DNA of 64,000 nt from Vitrella brassicaformis (lineage: Eukaryota; Sar; Vitrellaceae), in contig CDMY01000387.1 in the NCBI GenBank assembly GCA_001179505.1, forward strand, positions 1-64,000. Reading direction: 5' to 3'. Made by a program: the position numbers and the translations under genes. Positions 46,240 through 58,100 of the stretch are shown here, piece after piece; the first letter of the stretch is position 1; every line of letters starts with the position of its first letter. The notes below the pieces were generated by a model, which saw nothing but the letters and a program-made list of their open reading frames with translations, made no database searches and was not told the DNA's origin.

Positions 46240-47637
46240 CTAGAGCTCCTGCACCTTGTGGGTTGCGGCCGGCCCCGTGGTCTTGGCGTAGTGTCCGTCT
46301 TCCTTCTTCTGTCGCTGGCCGATGGATGACAGCAGGGCCATGCGGTTGTCCACGATCCGCCGGATGATGTCGCGGAAGGTCAGGATGGGCTCGTCCCCCT
46401 CCTCCCCGCCGCACCGCATGTCAATGGTGCGGTAGATGCCCAGCTTCTTGGCCACGGCGTAGGGGTCATCTGTGTCAGTGCCCGGCTGTTTGCCCAACGA
46501 CAGCTCGTCCAGGATGCTGCCCCCGACCACGACGTGGATGTCGTAGGTGCGGATGAGGTACTCGGACACCTTGCGTGGCGCGCCGATGAGGACCTCGTCG
46601 ACGACCTTCATGGCCAGCACGTTGAGGGTGCGCTCGAGGAGGTTCATGACGGGGAAGCCCACCCCCTTGACGGCCGCGACGGTGCTGTCGTCATAGAGGC
46701 CGACCAGCAGGAAGGTGCCGTGGGTGGCCTTGGCCTGCTGCAGGAACCGCAAATGGCCCACGTGGAAGATGTCGAACGACCCGTCCACGTACACGATGGT
46801 GTCGCCAGGCTGCGGCTTGCGGCCCTGATTGATGAACTGCATCAGCCGGCGCGTGCTCATCAGCGACTGTTTGGACGCCCTGTCCGAGTTGAGCGACCAG
46901 TCGACGTAGTGGGTGCTGGTGGTGGGGCTGGTGGGCGGCTCCAGGGTCGGGGACTCCTCCTTCATGTTCTCAGCTGCCATCAACAGCCGGCTCACCAGCC
47001 GTGTGGTCGATATGCCTTCGGTCCGCTTGAAGATCTTGAGCCGTCCGGCCGCCCTCGGCTCGGCGTAGCAGTCGGAGCCGTCCGCACAGGGGGCGAAGTC
47101 GTCCCCATGCGCCACGTAGTCGCAGCCGGTCTTCTCGAGGAAGGCCATGTCGACGGCATAGGGCGTGCCGACCATGACGTCGTCCACCCACTTGCAGCCC
47201 GAGACGAGCTCGCCCCGCTCCTGCTCGGTGTAGATGGGCCGGATGCCCTTGGTCTGCAAAGCCTCCTCGTCCGACACCACGCCCACCACCAGTCGGTCAC
47301 CCATCGCCCGCGCCTGGCGGATGGCGTTGAAGTGGCCCGAGTGCATGAGGTCGAAGATGCCGTCCGCGTAGATGCTGATGGCCTTGCGCGTCGACGGGAC
47401 GGACGCATACGGCTGAGGGCCGCCGCCACTCGCCACGTTCAGCGCATTCACGGTGTGCTGCAGGGCCTGCAGATCCGCATCCACCACCACACGCGTGCGC
47501 TCATCGATCATCTGCTGCAGGTCAGGCCGCTTCCAGACGGCATCCAGCTCGGCGGCGAGGGCGTCGTCTTCCCGCACTCGGTTGACGAGGGCGATGAGGC
47601 GGTACATGTCGATGGCCGTGGATGCAGATTCCTGCAT
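46240..47637 (-). CDS. Ethanolamine-phosphate cytidylyltransferase, intronless
   Basis: A single uninterrupted frame of 465 residues from the ATG at 47637; the same frame extends to an ATG at 47781, but the AGCTCGCA motif at 47708-47715 would then lie inside the coding region and the extra 48 residues look non-conserved. It makes CDP-ethanolamine for phosphatidylethanolamine synthesis (Kennedy pathway). Two nucleotidyltransferase domains: the first with GIFDLMHSGHFNAIRQAR and later EGISTTRLVSRLL, the second with GSFDIFHVGHLRFLQQA; both HxGH motifs are present, as in PCYT2/ECT enzymes, whereas choline enzymes have one. A C-terminal basic tail follows. The first 95 residues are a helical extension of unknown role. 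No intron, in contrast to most neighbours. Confidence 0.93.
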   Translation of the reverse strand: MQESASTAIDMYRLIALVNRVREDDALAAELDAVWKRPDLQQMIDERTRVVVDADLQALQHTVNALNVASGGGPQPYASVPSTRKAISIYADGIFDLMHSGHFNAIRQARAMGDRLVVGVVSDEEALQTKGIRPIYTEQERGELVSGCKWVDDVMVGTPYAVDMAFLEKTGCDYVAHGDDFAPCADGSDCYAEPRAAGRLKIFKRTEGISTTRLVSRLLMAAENMKEESPTLEPPTSPTTSTHYVDWSLNSDRASKQSLMSTRRLMQFINQGRKPQPGDTIVYVDGSFDIFHVGHLRFLQQAKATHGTFLLVGLYDDSTVAAVKGVGFPVMNLLERTLNVLAMKVVDEVLIGAPRKVSEYLIRTYDIHVVVGGSILDELSLGKQPGTDTDDPYAVAKKLGIYRTIDMRCGGEEGDEPILTFRDIIRRIVDNRMALLSSIGQRQKKEDGHYAKTTGPAATHKVQEL

Positions 47638-47707
47638 CCTGAGAAGAGGCCCGTGCTTGCTTAAATCTTCCTCGCCCTCTTCTCTTTTCACCCTTGACGT
47701 AAGCCTG

Positions 47708-47715
47708 AGCTCGCA
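47708..47715 (-). promoter_or_regulatory. TGCGAGCT promoter motif upstream of the cytidylyltransferase
   Basis: Exact 8-mer (TGCGAGCT on the coding strand), 71 bases before the chosen ATG; it helps to decide that start. Confidence 0.5.
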
Positions 47716-48003
47716 CCTTTGAGAGTCGATTGTCTCAACACAAGATCCGGAGGTCTCAGGGCATTCATTGATTCCATTCATCTAATCTTAGTGTCCACAC
47801 GTCGTCTATTCATTGATCAGTCCCGCAGCCGCGCAATGCAAAAACCACCAATACCACTTACAGAGACAATAAAAGCCGATGCTCCCTGCAATGCAGTCAA
47901 TCAGATTTCGGCAACAGCGGTAGGCCATACCCATGTAGCCCTCCATAATATACGATCTCCATCCATGACACCCTGTTCCTCCCAGTGATCCTCCTCCTTA
48001 TGG

Positions 48004-51000
48004 TCAGTCATGCCACGATTCCTCGTCGAGCTCGTCCTCCCCCCAGCCCTCGCCCAGCCCATCGCCATCCACCACCTCATCATCGTCATCGCCCGCATCA
48101 GACACGCTGCCATACGCGCCATACGAGTACCAATCGTACATGTAATCGTTGTAATCGTATGGACCCCCTCGCCATCGTATGCTCTCGAAGGCCTCGATGG
48201 CCTGGCCATCCAAGCCCAGGTCCTGTGAGAGGTACGTCCTGATTGCCGTGTCAGTGTCAGTGCGGCTCGGCGCCCTACGACGCCTGACGCTCCCGGGAGG
48301 CCCCTGGTAGTGGCTGCCGCTGCTGGCTTCGGGCTGCGAGGTCTTGTTATGCTGAGCGATGTAATGGAGAGTAGTGCCTTCACGAATGGCGAAGAGATCC
48401 TCGATCGATAGTGAGAATGACGCCACGCGGCGGAAGGGAGAGGCATCCAGCCGGAAATCTACAACCCGAAACGAACAAGCAGCCAACAGTGGTTTGAAGG
48501 GCGGCATGTGCGTCCCCTCTTTTGTGTGAGTGAGTCACCTTGGTGTGAGCCTGGGAAGATGCCAGCATTCTTGTACTCGCCTTGGCTGGAGCTCAAGAGA
48601 TCCAAATACGCCAACAGTCGGCCCTTCGACTTGCCCTGCACCAATACAACCACGCGACGTGTCACATGTATGTTACATCTGTGATTGGTTGGGGTTGGGT
48701 CGCTGCGTACCAGCCCTGTCAGAGAGTCTTCAGTGTCGTCTGTCTGAAGCTTGGGCTGAGGCGCGGATGCAGGGGTGTACTGCTCGATCGGGTTGCCGTG
48801 GTCATCATACGTCAGCTCTGATGCCTTGTCACGCTCTCGATCCACCAGTCCACCACCACGCTGCATGCATGTACCATATCACCCCCACAGGCACACAGAC
48901 AGACATGTTTCGTAGAAAGGAACGCCCAACCTCTTCTCAGCCCTGCTGCTCACCGATGTGTGGTCCCGGTAGAGAGAAGACAAGGCATTGAGCAGCGGAT
49001 AGCTGAAGCAGCCAAGAACTCCGCCCAGCAGCAGCATTCCTTCGCTCCACTCTAGCCGCCGATTGGTCAGCAGCTGATGACGCCGGCCCTGCTCGCAGCT
49101 CGGGGAAGAAATACACGCGGCTGTGTGTCATCTGGAAGGGGTGGAACATGCCATCATACCGCCACTTGCACTCCTTGGGTGCATACGAGCTGTCGGCAGT
49201 CGAGGATACCGGGAAGCCGGCGAGGGCCAGCGAATGGGTAGAGTGTCCCACCCACAGGCCGAATGAGGGGGAAGGCTGAAAGTAAATTGCAGCCTTTCCA
49301 CACTGTACCTTGAGCTGCTGGCCTCCGACGCCAGGAAAGGCAGAAGGGAGGGTGCGAGGGATAGTAAGGGCTCGGGGGCTAGACAAAGGCCGCTCAGAAG
49401 TCTCAGTCGCGATGGCCTCTGGAATGATCCGCACCTCCGTGCCGAGCCTGCTGTCCAGCCGCACCTCAGTGCCGCTCATGTAGTGCACCACACGAAACCG
49501 AAGCACCTCCTGCCGGCGCCAGACAATGCCAACGTCGCTAGTGACGGGCGTGGGGACATTGTCCTCCCAAGGACCGTGATATGGGAGGCCAAGAGCCACG
49601 ATCGTGTCGCCATGGCGAGGGTCACGTTCAGCCAACCGGTCACGTTCAGCCAACCCTGCAGACAGAAACAACGCATCGGAGATCGTGAGGGCAGACGTGA
49701 AGAGTGGCCTGCTCTTCCTGACAGATGCTTTTCCCCACCTGGCATCGCGACTGCCGACGGACGAATCGCGACTGCCGACCCACGCATCGTGACTGCCGAC
49801 CCACGCATCGCGACTGCCGACCCAACCGGGCCCGTGAGCGGATGAGACACTGGCTGTTGTCGGCGAGCCCTCGTTTCCCTGACACTGAAAAGGGTCGCCC
49901 CCAATCTCTCGGACAGGCGCAGCAGCACGCCGACGAATGGCGACCCTGCGCTCACGAAGAACGACACCTCAGGATGCCAGAAGGGGACGTTGCTCCCAAT
50001 CTCCTCCCCATCAATCTTCTTGGGCGGCGGCTCTTTGCTCGGGTCGAACACCGATGTAGTCAGCCGCTTGCCGTCCGGTGTGAAGGTCTCCAGCCAGATG
50101 GCCGTCGGCAGGGGGTCGGGCGGCTCGCGATGGTAACGTGCCTGACTGACAGGGGAGGGCACCCACGCCTGGCGTGCGGGAGAGGCTCCTAAAGCCCTTC
50201 CTCTCGGCCTGCCCCTCCCTCCACCCCTCCGCCGTGATGGCCAAACGGCTGGTGCTGCTGCTGGGGGTGGGGGTGGGGGTGGTGGAGGCGGGGGGAGAGG
50301 GTTCCACTGTGGCTTCGTCCATACTTGAGTGAACCGAACCAGCACGACACTGCCGTCCACGCCAGCTTTCGTCGGGACCAGCAGCGCCGCGGGGGACAGC
50401 CGCTCGAATGACGAGAGGCTTCCTCGAGGGCTGCCACTTCTGCCTCGAACATCAGGCGGTCCGCCTCGTATGCGGAGACTTCGGGATAGTACCGGCTGTC
50501 ACACCCTCGTGCAGCGCCCTCGTTTGAAGGAGGACTCTTCTTCGGTGGGCGCGCCGCGTGCGACTTGCAGAAGAACGCCCTGCAGACCACACAGTGAGTA
50601 TGCTTCGAGTGATGGTCGGTGTCTGTGCGTCTTGACATACCTGCCGTGTGCCACGAACATAGTGGTGGGGAAGAAGGACAGTCTGCCACAGGGCTTCCAC
50701 TCGTCCGTATGGGCGTCGTAGCGCGACACGAAGGCCTCTGGCGCCTGAACATTGAAGGCAGAGACGCAGTAGAGGCAGCCGTGGAGGACGAAGCCATTGC
50801 CCTCCTCAGACGTCCTGCCTGGCAAAGGGCCTGCACACAAGACAAGACACATGCAGTGAGTGACTCACAGACATCGACCTGCCAGATCTTGCCTCACGTG
50901 ATGGTGTCGGCTTTGGCGTGAATGAAGGAAGCAGCCGCACACGCGTCTTCTTCACCCTTTCCTCCGTCTCACGATCGGCCACCGAGAACTGCTTCCTGTG

Positions 51001-51666
51001 CCACTTGGCGAAGAGGGATGACAGGTTCCTCGGCAGGTCGCCCCAGCACTGCTCCGATGGGGTGCCCAGGAAGAGGACACTTGTGCCGGTGTCCCAGAAG
51101 AAGTCGCGCAGACTGCCCGCACACCACTGCTCCGCCGCGGTAAGCAGTAGGGAGGGGAGGAGGGACGATGGGGGAGGGGCGGAGGGCTCGTCCATGAGTG
51201 GCTGAAGGCCGCATCCCTTGGCAGTGTTGACGAGCCACCTCTCGACACCGTCCCACGGGCCGTTGGCTGCCTCGCCATCACCTCCCTGCAACGCAGATAG
51301 CACGCGGACCAGGAAGTCGAAACCCAGGGCCGATGACGCCTCGTGGACGACGGCACAGGTCACGCCGCCGACTTGGATGAAGGGATTCGAGCTGGATCCG
51401 TGCATTCGGCCCTCGTAAGCTGTGAGGATGTGCTCGAGAGGGGAGCCTCTGAAGAGCTGGAAGGTGGCTGCGGGAATGGCGACGTGGACGCCACGGGGAG
51501 AAGCAGATCCGTCGACAGGTGCCTCCTGCTCCAGGAAGAAGACATTGATACATCCGTCATCGCCAACGTTGGGTCCCTCGATGCTCCCTTCAGCGTATGA
51601 GTGACCATCCGGGTGAAGCAGCGGAGGGTTGAAGGGCGAGGCAGATGACGATGCTGCCGCTGCCAT
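48004..51666 (-). CDS. Kelch-motif protein with C-terminal membrane span, reading frame problematic
   Basis: Minus strand from the ATG at 51666 (MAAAASSSAS), 42 bases after a promoter motif. Exon 1 runs to about 50899; exon 2 carries a kelch-like motif (VLHGCLYCVSAFN, then FVSRYDAHTDEWKPCGRL). Later come a Pro-rich run (about 12 Pro near 50275-50300), a 21-base coding repeat, a beta-rich region (IYFQPSPSFGLWVGHSTHSLAL), a membrane span (MLLLGGVLGCFSYPLLNAL, about 49037-48980), and an acidic tail ending DELDEESWHD. Joins at about 49738/49661 and 48959/48863 keep frame. Two places do not: one between 50520 and 50400, one between 49130 and 49070. In each the protein-like sequence continues in another frame; GT-AG stretches of 26 and 28 bases would fix both. 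Function unknown. Confidence 0.6.
49740..49826 (-). repeat. 21-base coding minisatellite
   Basis: Four tandem 21-base units reading GSAVAMR-like heptapeptides in the kelch-type gene. Variants between units are single-base changes. Confidence 0.85.
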
Positions 51667-51707
51667 CCCACGAACAACGCTGATTCCAGGGCGGGTTCTT
51701 AACCTCA

Positions 51708-51715
51708 AGCTCGCA
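51708..51715 (-). promoter_or_regulatory. TGCGAGCT promoter motif upstream of the kelch-type gene
   Basis: Exact 8-mer (TGCGAGCT on the coding strand), 42 bases before the ATG at 51666. Confidence 0.5.
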
Positions 51716-52285
51716 TTCAATCCGGCCGGTTTCGGCGAGGATGCTGCCCGGATGAGCTGCTGCGTGTTTTCCAGTCGTGCGGTACTTTCGTGCTTATCTT
51801 CTTGGTCTGCTGCTGGCCGCCGGTGCGGCATGCTCAAACAGCACCAGCGGTGGACGCCGCAGCACAGTGGATATCATGAATGACAGTCAGGCGCTGGCAC
51901 ACCGTTTGGTCCACGTTATTGGTTGTTGGAGGACACACTCTTCGTTTGTCCGTCTTCTCATGCATGTGTGTGTGGGTGTGTGTGTGCTGCAGATGTGTGT
52001 GGCGGTATTCGACATGCCTGCCTGTGACCCATTCCGAGACCACGCTGGCCGACCAAAGAAGGGTGTCAAGGCGGACCCAGCGATGATTGACACAGCGATG
52101 ATTGACATGACCCACACACATGGCCCGCGCGCACAAGGCATCAGCCGCTCAATCCATGTGTCTGTCACTCAATAAGTAATGCATTGTCGGCCGATGATGT
52201 CTGTCTGTCTGTCTGTTTGTCCGTCTGTCCGTCTGCGTGGCTGTGCGTGGCTGTGTTCGTCTGCTGCTCCACCGATATGCAACGC
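51716..52285. other. Intergenic, no gene seen
   Basis: Upstream flank of the kelch-type gene and downstream flank of the small secreted gene; GT runs near 51965-51985 and a CTGT run near 52200-52215. Confidence 0.5.
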
Positions 52286-52888
52286 TCACTGGCGGCCTGA
52301 AGCAGACAGAGGCCCAAACACTCGAGGTATTGGCCGTCCGTAGTGGTGCATGACTGAAGACTCACGTACCGGCACTGCGTGTCATGTGTGTCTGCGCCGC
52401 TGCACTCATCGCGCTCAGCTGCTGTGCCATGGTGCTATCCTCCTTGGACCGGTTTGGGTCTGTCACACTCGCAGCGATCGAAGCCGCCCGCATAGACTCA
52501 GCTGCCTTCTCCAAGTTGTTGACGGCATTGCTCTCGTCGCCGCTCGTGGAGATCTCAGCGACAGCCGCGTCAGTGTATCCCTTTGCCGACTGCAAGTCGC
52601 TCATCTGTGTGTGAACACAACAGGATAGTGCATCATTTCAATCATTGCTTCCTGAATTCACTCACTCACTCACTCACTCACTGCTGCCTTTGCCTCCTCT
52701 CACCTCTGCTTCGCTGGCGGTGCTTGGATGAGTGGCCATCGTGACAGCGCCTGCACAGAGGCACAACCATACACAATCATTCATTCGTTGCGTGCTTTGT
52801 TTGATGCGTGAGCACCTCTGCGTCGAGCAGCATTGGCGTTTGACGCCAGGAGGGCAGCGAGAAGCAGCAGGGAGACCATCAACGGCAT
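52286..52888 (-). CDS. Small secreted protein of unknown function
   Basis: Minus strand, four short exons: 52888 to about 52817, about 52751-52706, about 52602-52369, and a last one from about 52347. Residues 1-20 are a clear signal peptide (MPLMVSLLLLAALLASNANA). The mature part is Ala, Ser and Thr rich and helical (NAVNNLEKAAESMRAASIAA, MAQQLSAMSAAAQTH), with no Cys in the central exon. The joins of exons 1 to 3 are in phase; the end is less sure because two frames are open after the last acceptor, and I chose the one in phase (stop at 52286-52288). No family recognised; context gives no hint. Confidence 0.55.
52659..52684 (+). repeat. CTCA/CACT tetranucleotide repeat in an intron
   Basis: Six tandem CTCA units in an intron of the small secreted protein gene. 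Confidence 0.85.
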
Positions 52889-53418
52889 CTCGTGGAGAAT
52901 CGATGAGCTTTTCAGCTTTGTTTCCGTTCGAATGACCACCTGAGCACGTACAGAGCACACATGGATGTGTACAGGTGGTGTGTACACGAACCTGTAACCA
53001 CAGAAGGCAATGAGCTCGTGTGTGCGTGATAGTCCTGACTGTGAGTGTGGTGTGCTTACTGGGTGTGTGTAGTGAGTGGCGTGTCCTGAATGTGTGTGTC
53101 CATCCATCTGACTGACTGCATAGATTCATTCAAATGATAATGCATACGGGTGATGTGACATTCATTTGAGTGCATCCAAATATCAATCGGTCCGCCTTAG
53201 ACACCCCCTCCACTCAGACACACACTCCCACCACCGAAGTGCTAGTTAATTCAGACCTCTGCTTCCTCATCCGGCCCATCACTTGAGTGTCATTCATGGC
53301 TCCTCCCTCTCCCTGCCCCTCCCCGTCCTCCTCTCTCTGTCTTTGTCTTTGTCCATCCGGTTGATCATCTCACATCGGTCACCACCATCGAGCAGCAGTC
53401 ACGTGGAGGGACACACAG
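52889..53418. other. Intergenic, no gene seen
   Basis: Rich in GTGT and CCTC runs; no promoter motif of the TGCGAGCT kind found. Confidence 0.5.
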
Positions 53419-54537
53419 TCAGGACACACCATACTCTAGCACCATTCCTCTGTTGATGACGTCGTTCTCGAGGCTGAAGTGCTGCAGCACGGCACCCCAG
53501 CGGGGCATCGATATGGGGTAGCGGTCGTCGAGCGGCTGAGACCGATCGGCATTCTCATGTCGCTCGGTCGTCGACAGGTCGATGACACCCAAACCAGCAC
53601 ACACAGACCGGCCGACGAACAGTTGGGCAGCGATGGTCTCGTTCGGCCGGAAGCCGCTCACAGTCACAAAACGATAGTCGATTGGGTGGGCATAATTCAG
53701 GTTGCCGTTGTCGAAGCGGTAGTCCACAGCGATCCCCTGCTGCTCGCTGATGGGCTCAGTCAGCAGACAGCGATAGCGGGGATCATTGTCGTTGATGCAT
53801 GCAGTCAGCACCCACCTATGGCCCACCCCCGCCTCACGGTGCCACAGCGTGAGCAGCATGCTCAGCAGGAGTGAGGAGAATGAGCGGTAGAGGTAGTCGG
53901 CCTGGCGCATCACGGGATCGGTCGTCTGGTAGCCGCTGCGATAGGGATTGCCGGCCGGCAGGTCACTCAACGCCACCACACGGAGCGACTGATTGTCGAT
54001 CCGATAGACACCGTTGCCGGCTTGCTGCAGCGCCAGGCTCTGTCCGTGGTAGGTGAGCAAGTGGCCGAACAGCCGATAGATGGCCATGGCGAGCGGCAGC
54101 TGGTGGAAAGATGTTGGGGAGGGCAGCGCATCAGCCGACAGCCGCAGGGGCAGAGGGGCATTGGGTGTGAGCCGATAGATGGCGGCCAGCCGAATGAACC
54201 GCCCCATCGCCCGCCACTCGGCGCCACTGCCCTGCTCCAGCAGATGCACCACCTTCAAGCCGTCCTCCAGACCACCGACGTCGAAGACCAGGACATCTTC
54301 GAGCCCCAGACGACCGATGGCCTCCTGTATGCGCACCTCGACGAGTGTGAGCGCGGCGCTGGCCTTGGCCTGCGGCAATCTGTCGATGCATTGACGAAGC
54401 ATGGCGCGTCTGTCGGAGTGCGGTGACATGGCCATGTCTGCCGCCCTGGTGATGGCAAGGTCGGGCAGAGAGGGGACTGCCGCAGGGGCGGCGGGGGGCT
54501 GGGGAGTGTTGGGGGGCATCGGATGCGACGACGCCAT
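53419..54537 (-). CDS. Intronless protein of unknown function
   Basis: One uninterrupted frame of 372 residues from the ATG at 54537 (MASSHPMPP); an in-frame ATG at 54588 would add 17 residues. After a Pro/Ala-rich N terminus (about 45 residues) the sequence looks like a folded protein: LVEVRIQEAIGRLGLEDVLVFDVGGLEDGLKVVHLL, then a helical region and a beta-rich C-terminal half (CLLTEPISEQQGIAVDYRF, YRFVTVSGFRPNE). A weakly hydrophobic stretch (SSLLLSMLLTLW) is too polar in its surroundings to call a span. No catalytic motif or family was recognised. Codon use resembles the neighbours. It diverges from the MORN kinase. Confidence 0.7.
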   Translation of the reverse strand: MASSHPMPPNTPQPPAAPAAVPSLPDLAITRAADMAMSPHSDRRAMLRQCIDRLPQAKASAALTLVEVRIQEAIGRLGLEDVLVFDVGGLEDGLKVVHLLEQGSGAEWRAMGRFIRLAAIYRLTPNAPLPLRLSADALPSPTSFHQLPLAMAIYRLFGHLLTYHGQSLALQQAGNGVYRIDNQSLRVVALSDLPAGNPYRSGYQTTDPVMRQADYLYRSFSSLLLSMLLTLWHREAGVGHRWVLTACINDNDPRYRCLLTEPISEQQGIAVDYRFDNGNLNYAHPIDYRFVTVSGFRPNETIAAQLFVGRSVCAGLGVIDLSTTERHENADRSQPLDDRYPISMPRWGAVLQHFSLENDVINRGMVLEYGVS

Positions 54538-55022
54538 CGGTGAGTGAGTGAGAGATCTGAATGAATCAAAAGAGGAAGGACACACCAACGAGTGAATGGC
54601 AATCAGTCAGTCAGACGACAGCCAGGGGAGGGCAAGATGCTCTGCTCACCTCAGACAGACACTGTCACAGCAGAGAGGCGGGGGGAGTGAGCCGTGGTGA
54701 AGGAGTGACTCTGCAGACGCACAGCACAACCGCATGCAGCACCCGCCAGACTGACTGACCCGCCGCTCTGCCTCACCGATGTCAGTCGATGCGATGACGA
54801 GTGAGCGTCATCCATTGCTCCGTCCTGACCATACGTGCAACAGACTGACAGACAGAGACCGGTCTGCACAGCAGACCGTGGGAGATTCATATGTCGTATC
54901 TCCCTCACCCGATGCAGCATTCACATCCCATTCATGACGATTCATATGTTCTTCTTTCCATTCTTCTTTCCACATTCGTCTTCTTTCCTTTCCCCTTCTC
55001 TTTCCACCACCCTCAATGCTCC

Positions 55023-55039
55023 AGCTCGCATAGCTCGCA
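55023..55039 (+). promoter_or_regulatory. Two AGCTCGCA promoter motifs upstream of the MORN kinase
   Basis: Exact 8-mers at 55023-55030 and 55032-55039, 63-79 bases before the MORN-kinase ATG. Confidence 0.55.
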
Positions 55040-55101
55040 ACCGCTCCTCGCAGTCGGAATGCCTCTCTCGTGACGGCCCATTGATCTTTTTTCTCCATCG
55101 A

Positions 55102-58100
55102 TGGGTAACGAGACGAGTCAGTCGGCGAAGCGCGTCATCACTTACAACAACGGCGACAGGTACCACGGCGAGAGCATCCAGAGGCTCAGACACGGATACG
55201 GCATCTACCAGTACCGGATAGGAGACCGCTACGAAGGGTAGGCACATACGGCCCCTCACAGTGGCAGATCTGACAACCGCGCATCTCTCATCCTGTTTTC
55301 TCTCAGGGAGTGGTTTCGTGACCGCAAGCACGGGTACGGCACCTTCTTCCTTGCCAACGGCGACGTCTACTCGGGCCAGTGGAATGAGGACCGCCGCCAC
55401 GGTCGGGGCATCAGCATCCACGCCAACTGGGACAGATACGAAGGCGAGTACCGGAATGACCTGCGCTGCGGATGGGGCATGCTCGCCGAGCAGTCGGGCA
55501 CCTTCTACGGCCAGTTCCGTGACAACGTCAAGCACGGACACGGCGTCCACCTCTCGGCAGCTGGCGACGTGTTCGGCGAGACGTGGCACTCGGGAGAGAG
55601 GAAGTCGCGCACACCGCTAGAGCAGATGGTGCCCTTCCCTCCTCTCCCGTCATCCGCCCACGCGGCCAAGGCCAAGGGAGCCGCAATCTCAGGCACAGCG
55701 CCGTGCTCGCAGTCGTCAGGGCGGCTGAGTCCCTCTCAGCCCCAGAGCCAGTCAGCCGCGGCCACACTCCCGTCATCCACGCTCAGGCGAGTCACGCCAT
55801 CCGCGTCGTCATCGCGCCACCAGAATGATGCGGACGCCTCTCCCAGCGAGACGGTTGGCCAGCCACTGAAGCCGTCCGCTCACGACCAACTAGCAGAGGG
55901 AGAGAGGGAGGGCGAGGGGGGCGTGTCTGAGGCGTCGCCCGATGAGAGGAATGGAGTGGATGGTTCGACCGGCGAGGAGCAGTCGGAGAGCGCTCCGAGC
56001 CCACCTATGGATGCCCGCGACACAGGCGCTCAGCCTGTTCCCCGGGAGCAGCAGGAGCGGGAGCATGCGTCTGTGGCGTCGGTTGTGTCGACCACCGCAT
56101 CGTCACACACACAGCCGCACTCGTCAAGTGAGGAAGCACTGACGTCAAATAAAACCGTTGTGTGTATGGTCAATACGTGGGTTCTCCGTGGTGTGTGTGT
56201 GTGTATCTTTTTCGTGTCAGTTGTGTCGTGGACGGTTGGTGAGGTGTGTCGTTGGCTGAGCCTCCTCGGCCTCGGGCACCTCACATCGCGATTCATCGAA
56301 CACCACATCACAGGACAGGGTCAGCTGCCAACCCCATCGCATCGACGCACGCAACCATGTGCTGGATGTTTCGCTCTCTGTCTGTTTGTGGGGTTCATCA
56401 GAGTTGTTTGATCTGACGGACAGCGAGTTGATCGAGGAGCTGGGCATCGACAAGCTCGCGCACCGACAGGTCGGTCGGTCAGACGTGCACACAGGAGAGG
56501 AGGGATCAGCGTGTCATCTCTCCTGTCGCTACCTGCTGCATCAGATCCTACTGCAAGCGTCGCAAAACCTCATGCGCTACGAAGTCAAGCGACAAGCCAA
56601 GAAAATCGCCGTAAGCTGCACACGCACACGGCAGCGCTTCGTCCATAGGCATACACACCTTATCTCTTTGTGCTGGTGTGTGGGTCAGTGGACGGACATC
56701 ATAGAGGACCGCGTTCTCCGGCCCTACATCATACCACATGAGCAGCTCAAGAGACTCAAAATGATAGGAGAAGGAGGTACGCCAGCCACACAGCACTCCC
56801 CACAGAGTTGGAGAAATGGTGTGTCTGTCTGTTTGTCAGGCTTCGGTCGTGTGTATTTGGGTGAGTGGGCGGGGAATGAGGTGGCGCTGAAGGAGTTCCG
56901 GCGCACCGGCATCGAGGAGGCCCGGGTGCTGCGTGAGTTCGCCACTGAAGTTTCCACCCTCGCCCAGCTGCGCCACCCCAACATCGCCCTGTTTATGGGC
57001 ATCTGCGTCGAGGCCAAGTACCAGGTAGGTACCCCCAGCTGCTCACGAAGGAGTCACTCGGGTTGGTGGATGTGTCTGGCATGACGCTGTCTGTCGTGTC
57101 AGTGCATAGTGAGTGAGTACGTTGGCAACGGTTCGCTGTTCGATCTGCTGCATCGCCGCCACCAGAAGCTCCAGCAGCTCTCGCTGCTACAGATATGCCA
57201 AGTGGGCGGGGCAAGGCAACCAGATCAGATCGTGCACACCTGACCTACATCAATATCATGTCTGTCTATTTTGTGTGTGTGTGGTATGTGGTGTGCAGGG
57301 CATTTGCTCGGCCATGGCGTATCTGCACGGCCTCGGCATCATACACTGCGAGTAAGCGGCCCAGTCCGGACACAACAACGATAGATAGATGACTCTCGGT
57401 GTAATGTACATATGTGTGTGTGTCTGACACGTGTCTGTCTGCAGCCTGAAGAGCTCCAACATACTGTTGGACTATTCACTAAATCCCAAGCTCTGCGATT
57501 TCGGCCTCGCACTCAACCTGCTCAGGCAACGGGTAGGCACTCACACAAAGACACGAATATGAAAGCTCCCTCGGCTGTATCGTGGCTGTGTGCGCACGTG
57601 CAGTCGTCGAAGCACCGTGGCCGTGTAGGGACGCCGCACTGGATGGCACCCGAGGTGCTCCGTGGGGCGGAGTGCACACCAGCTGCCGATGTCTACTCAT
57701 TTGGAATTCTCCTATGGTATTCTAATCCAATTCACGAGTCCTTCTCTGCTGCACATGCCTGACTGACATCTGCGGGTGTGTGTGTGTGTCGGTGTAGGGA
57801 GATGCTTGGCGTCAAGATTCCCTACGTGGCTCTGTCAGTGCCGCAGATCGTTGCTGCGGTGGGCTGGGGCAAGAAGACACCCGGCTCCCTACCAGACGCA
57901 CCAAGTAAATGCACACACTGCACTCCACTGCACTCCACTGCACTGGGGGCGGAGCGCCCTGCGAATGAATGAATGTATGTGTGTGCTGTGCGCCTGTGTG
58001 TGTGTCCACCAGGGCGTCTGTCGATCATCATGCGGGCCTGCATGAATGACGACCCATCGAAGCGGCCCGACTTCAAGAAACTCCTGAACGTAAGACACAC

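Noticed and set aside
46534-47664. A 376-codon plus-strand open frame opposite the cytidylyltransferase
   Set aside because: Composition (Val, Gly, His, Glu rich) is that of an antisense shadow; the minus strand has two conserved HxGH domains.
47638-47781. Upstream ATG at 47781 as the start of the cytidylyltransferase
   Set aside because: The extra 48 residues look unconserved and would contain the promoter motif; the ATG at 47637 fits better.
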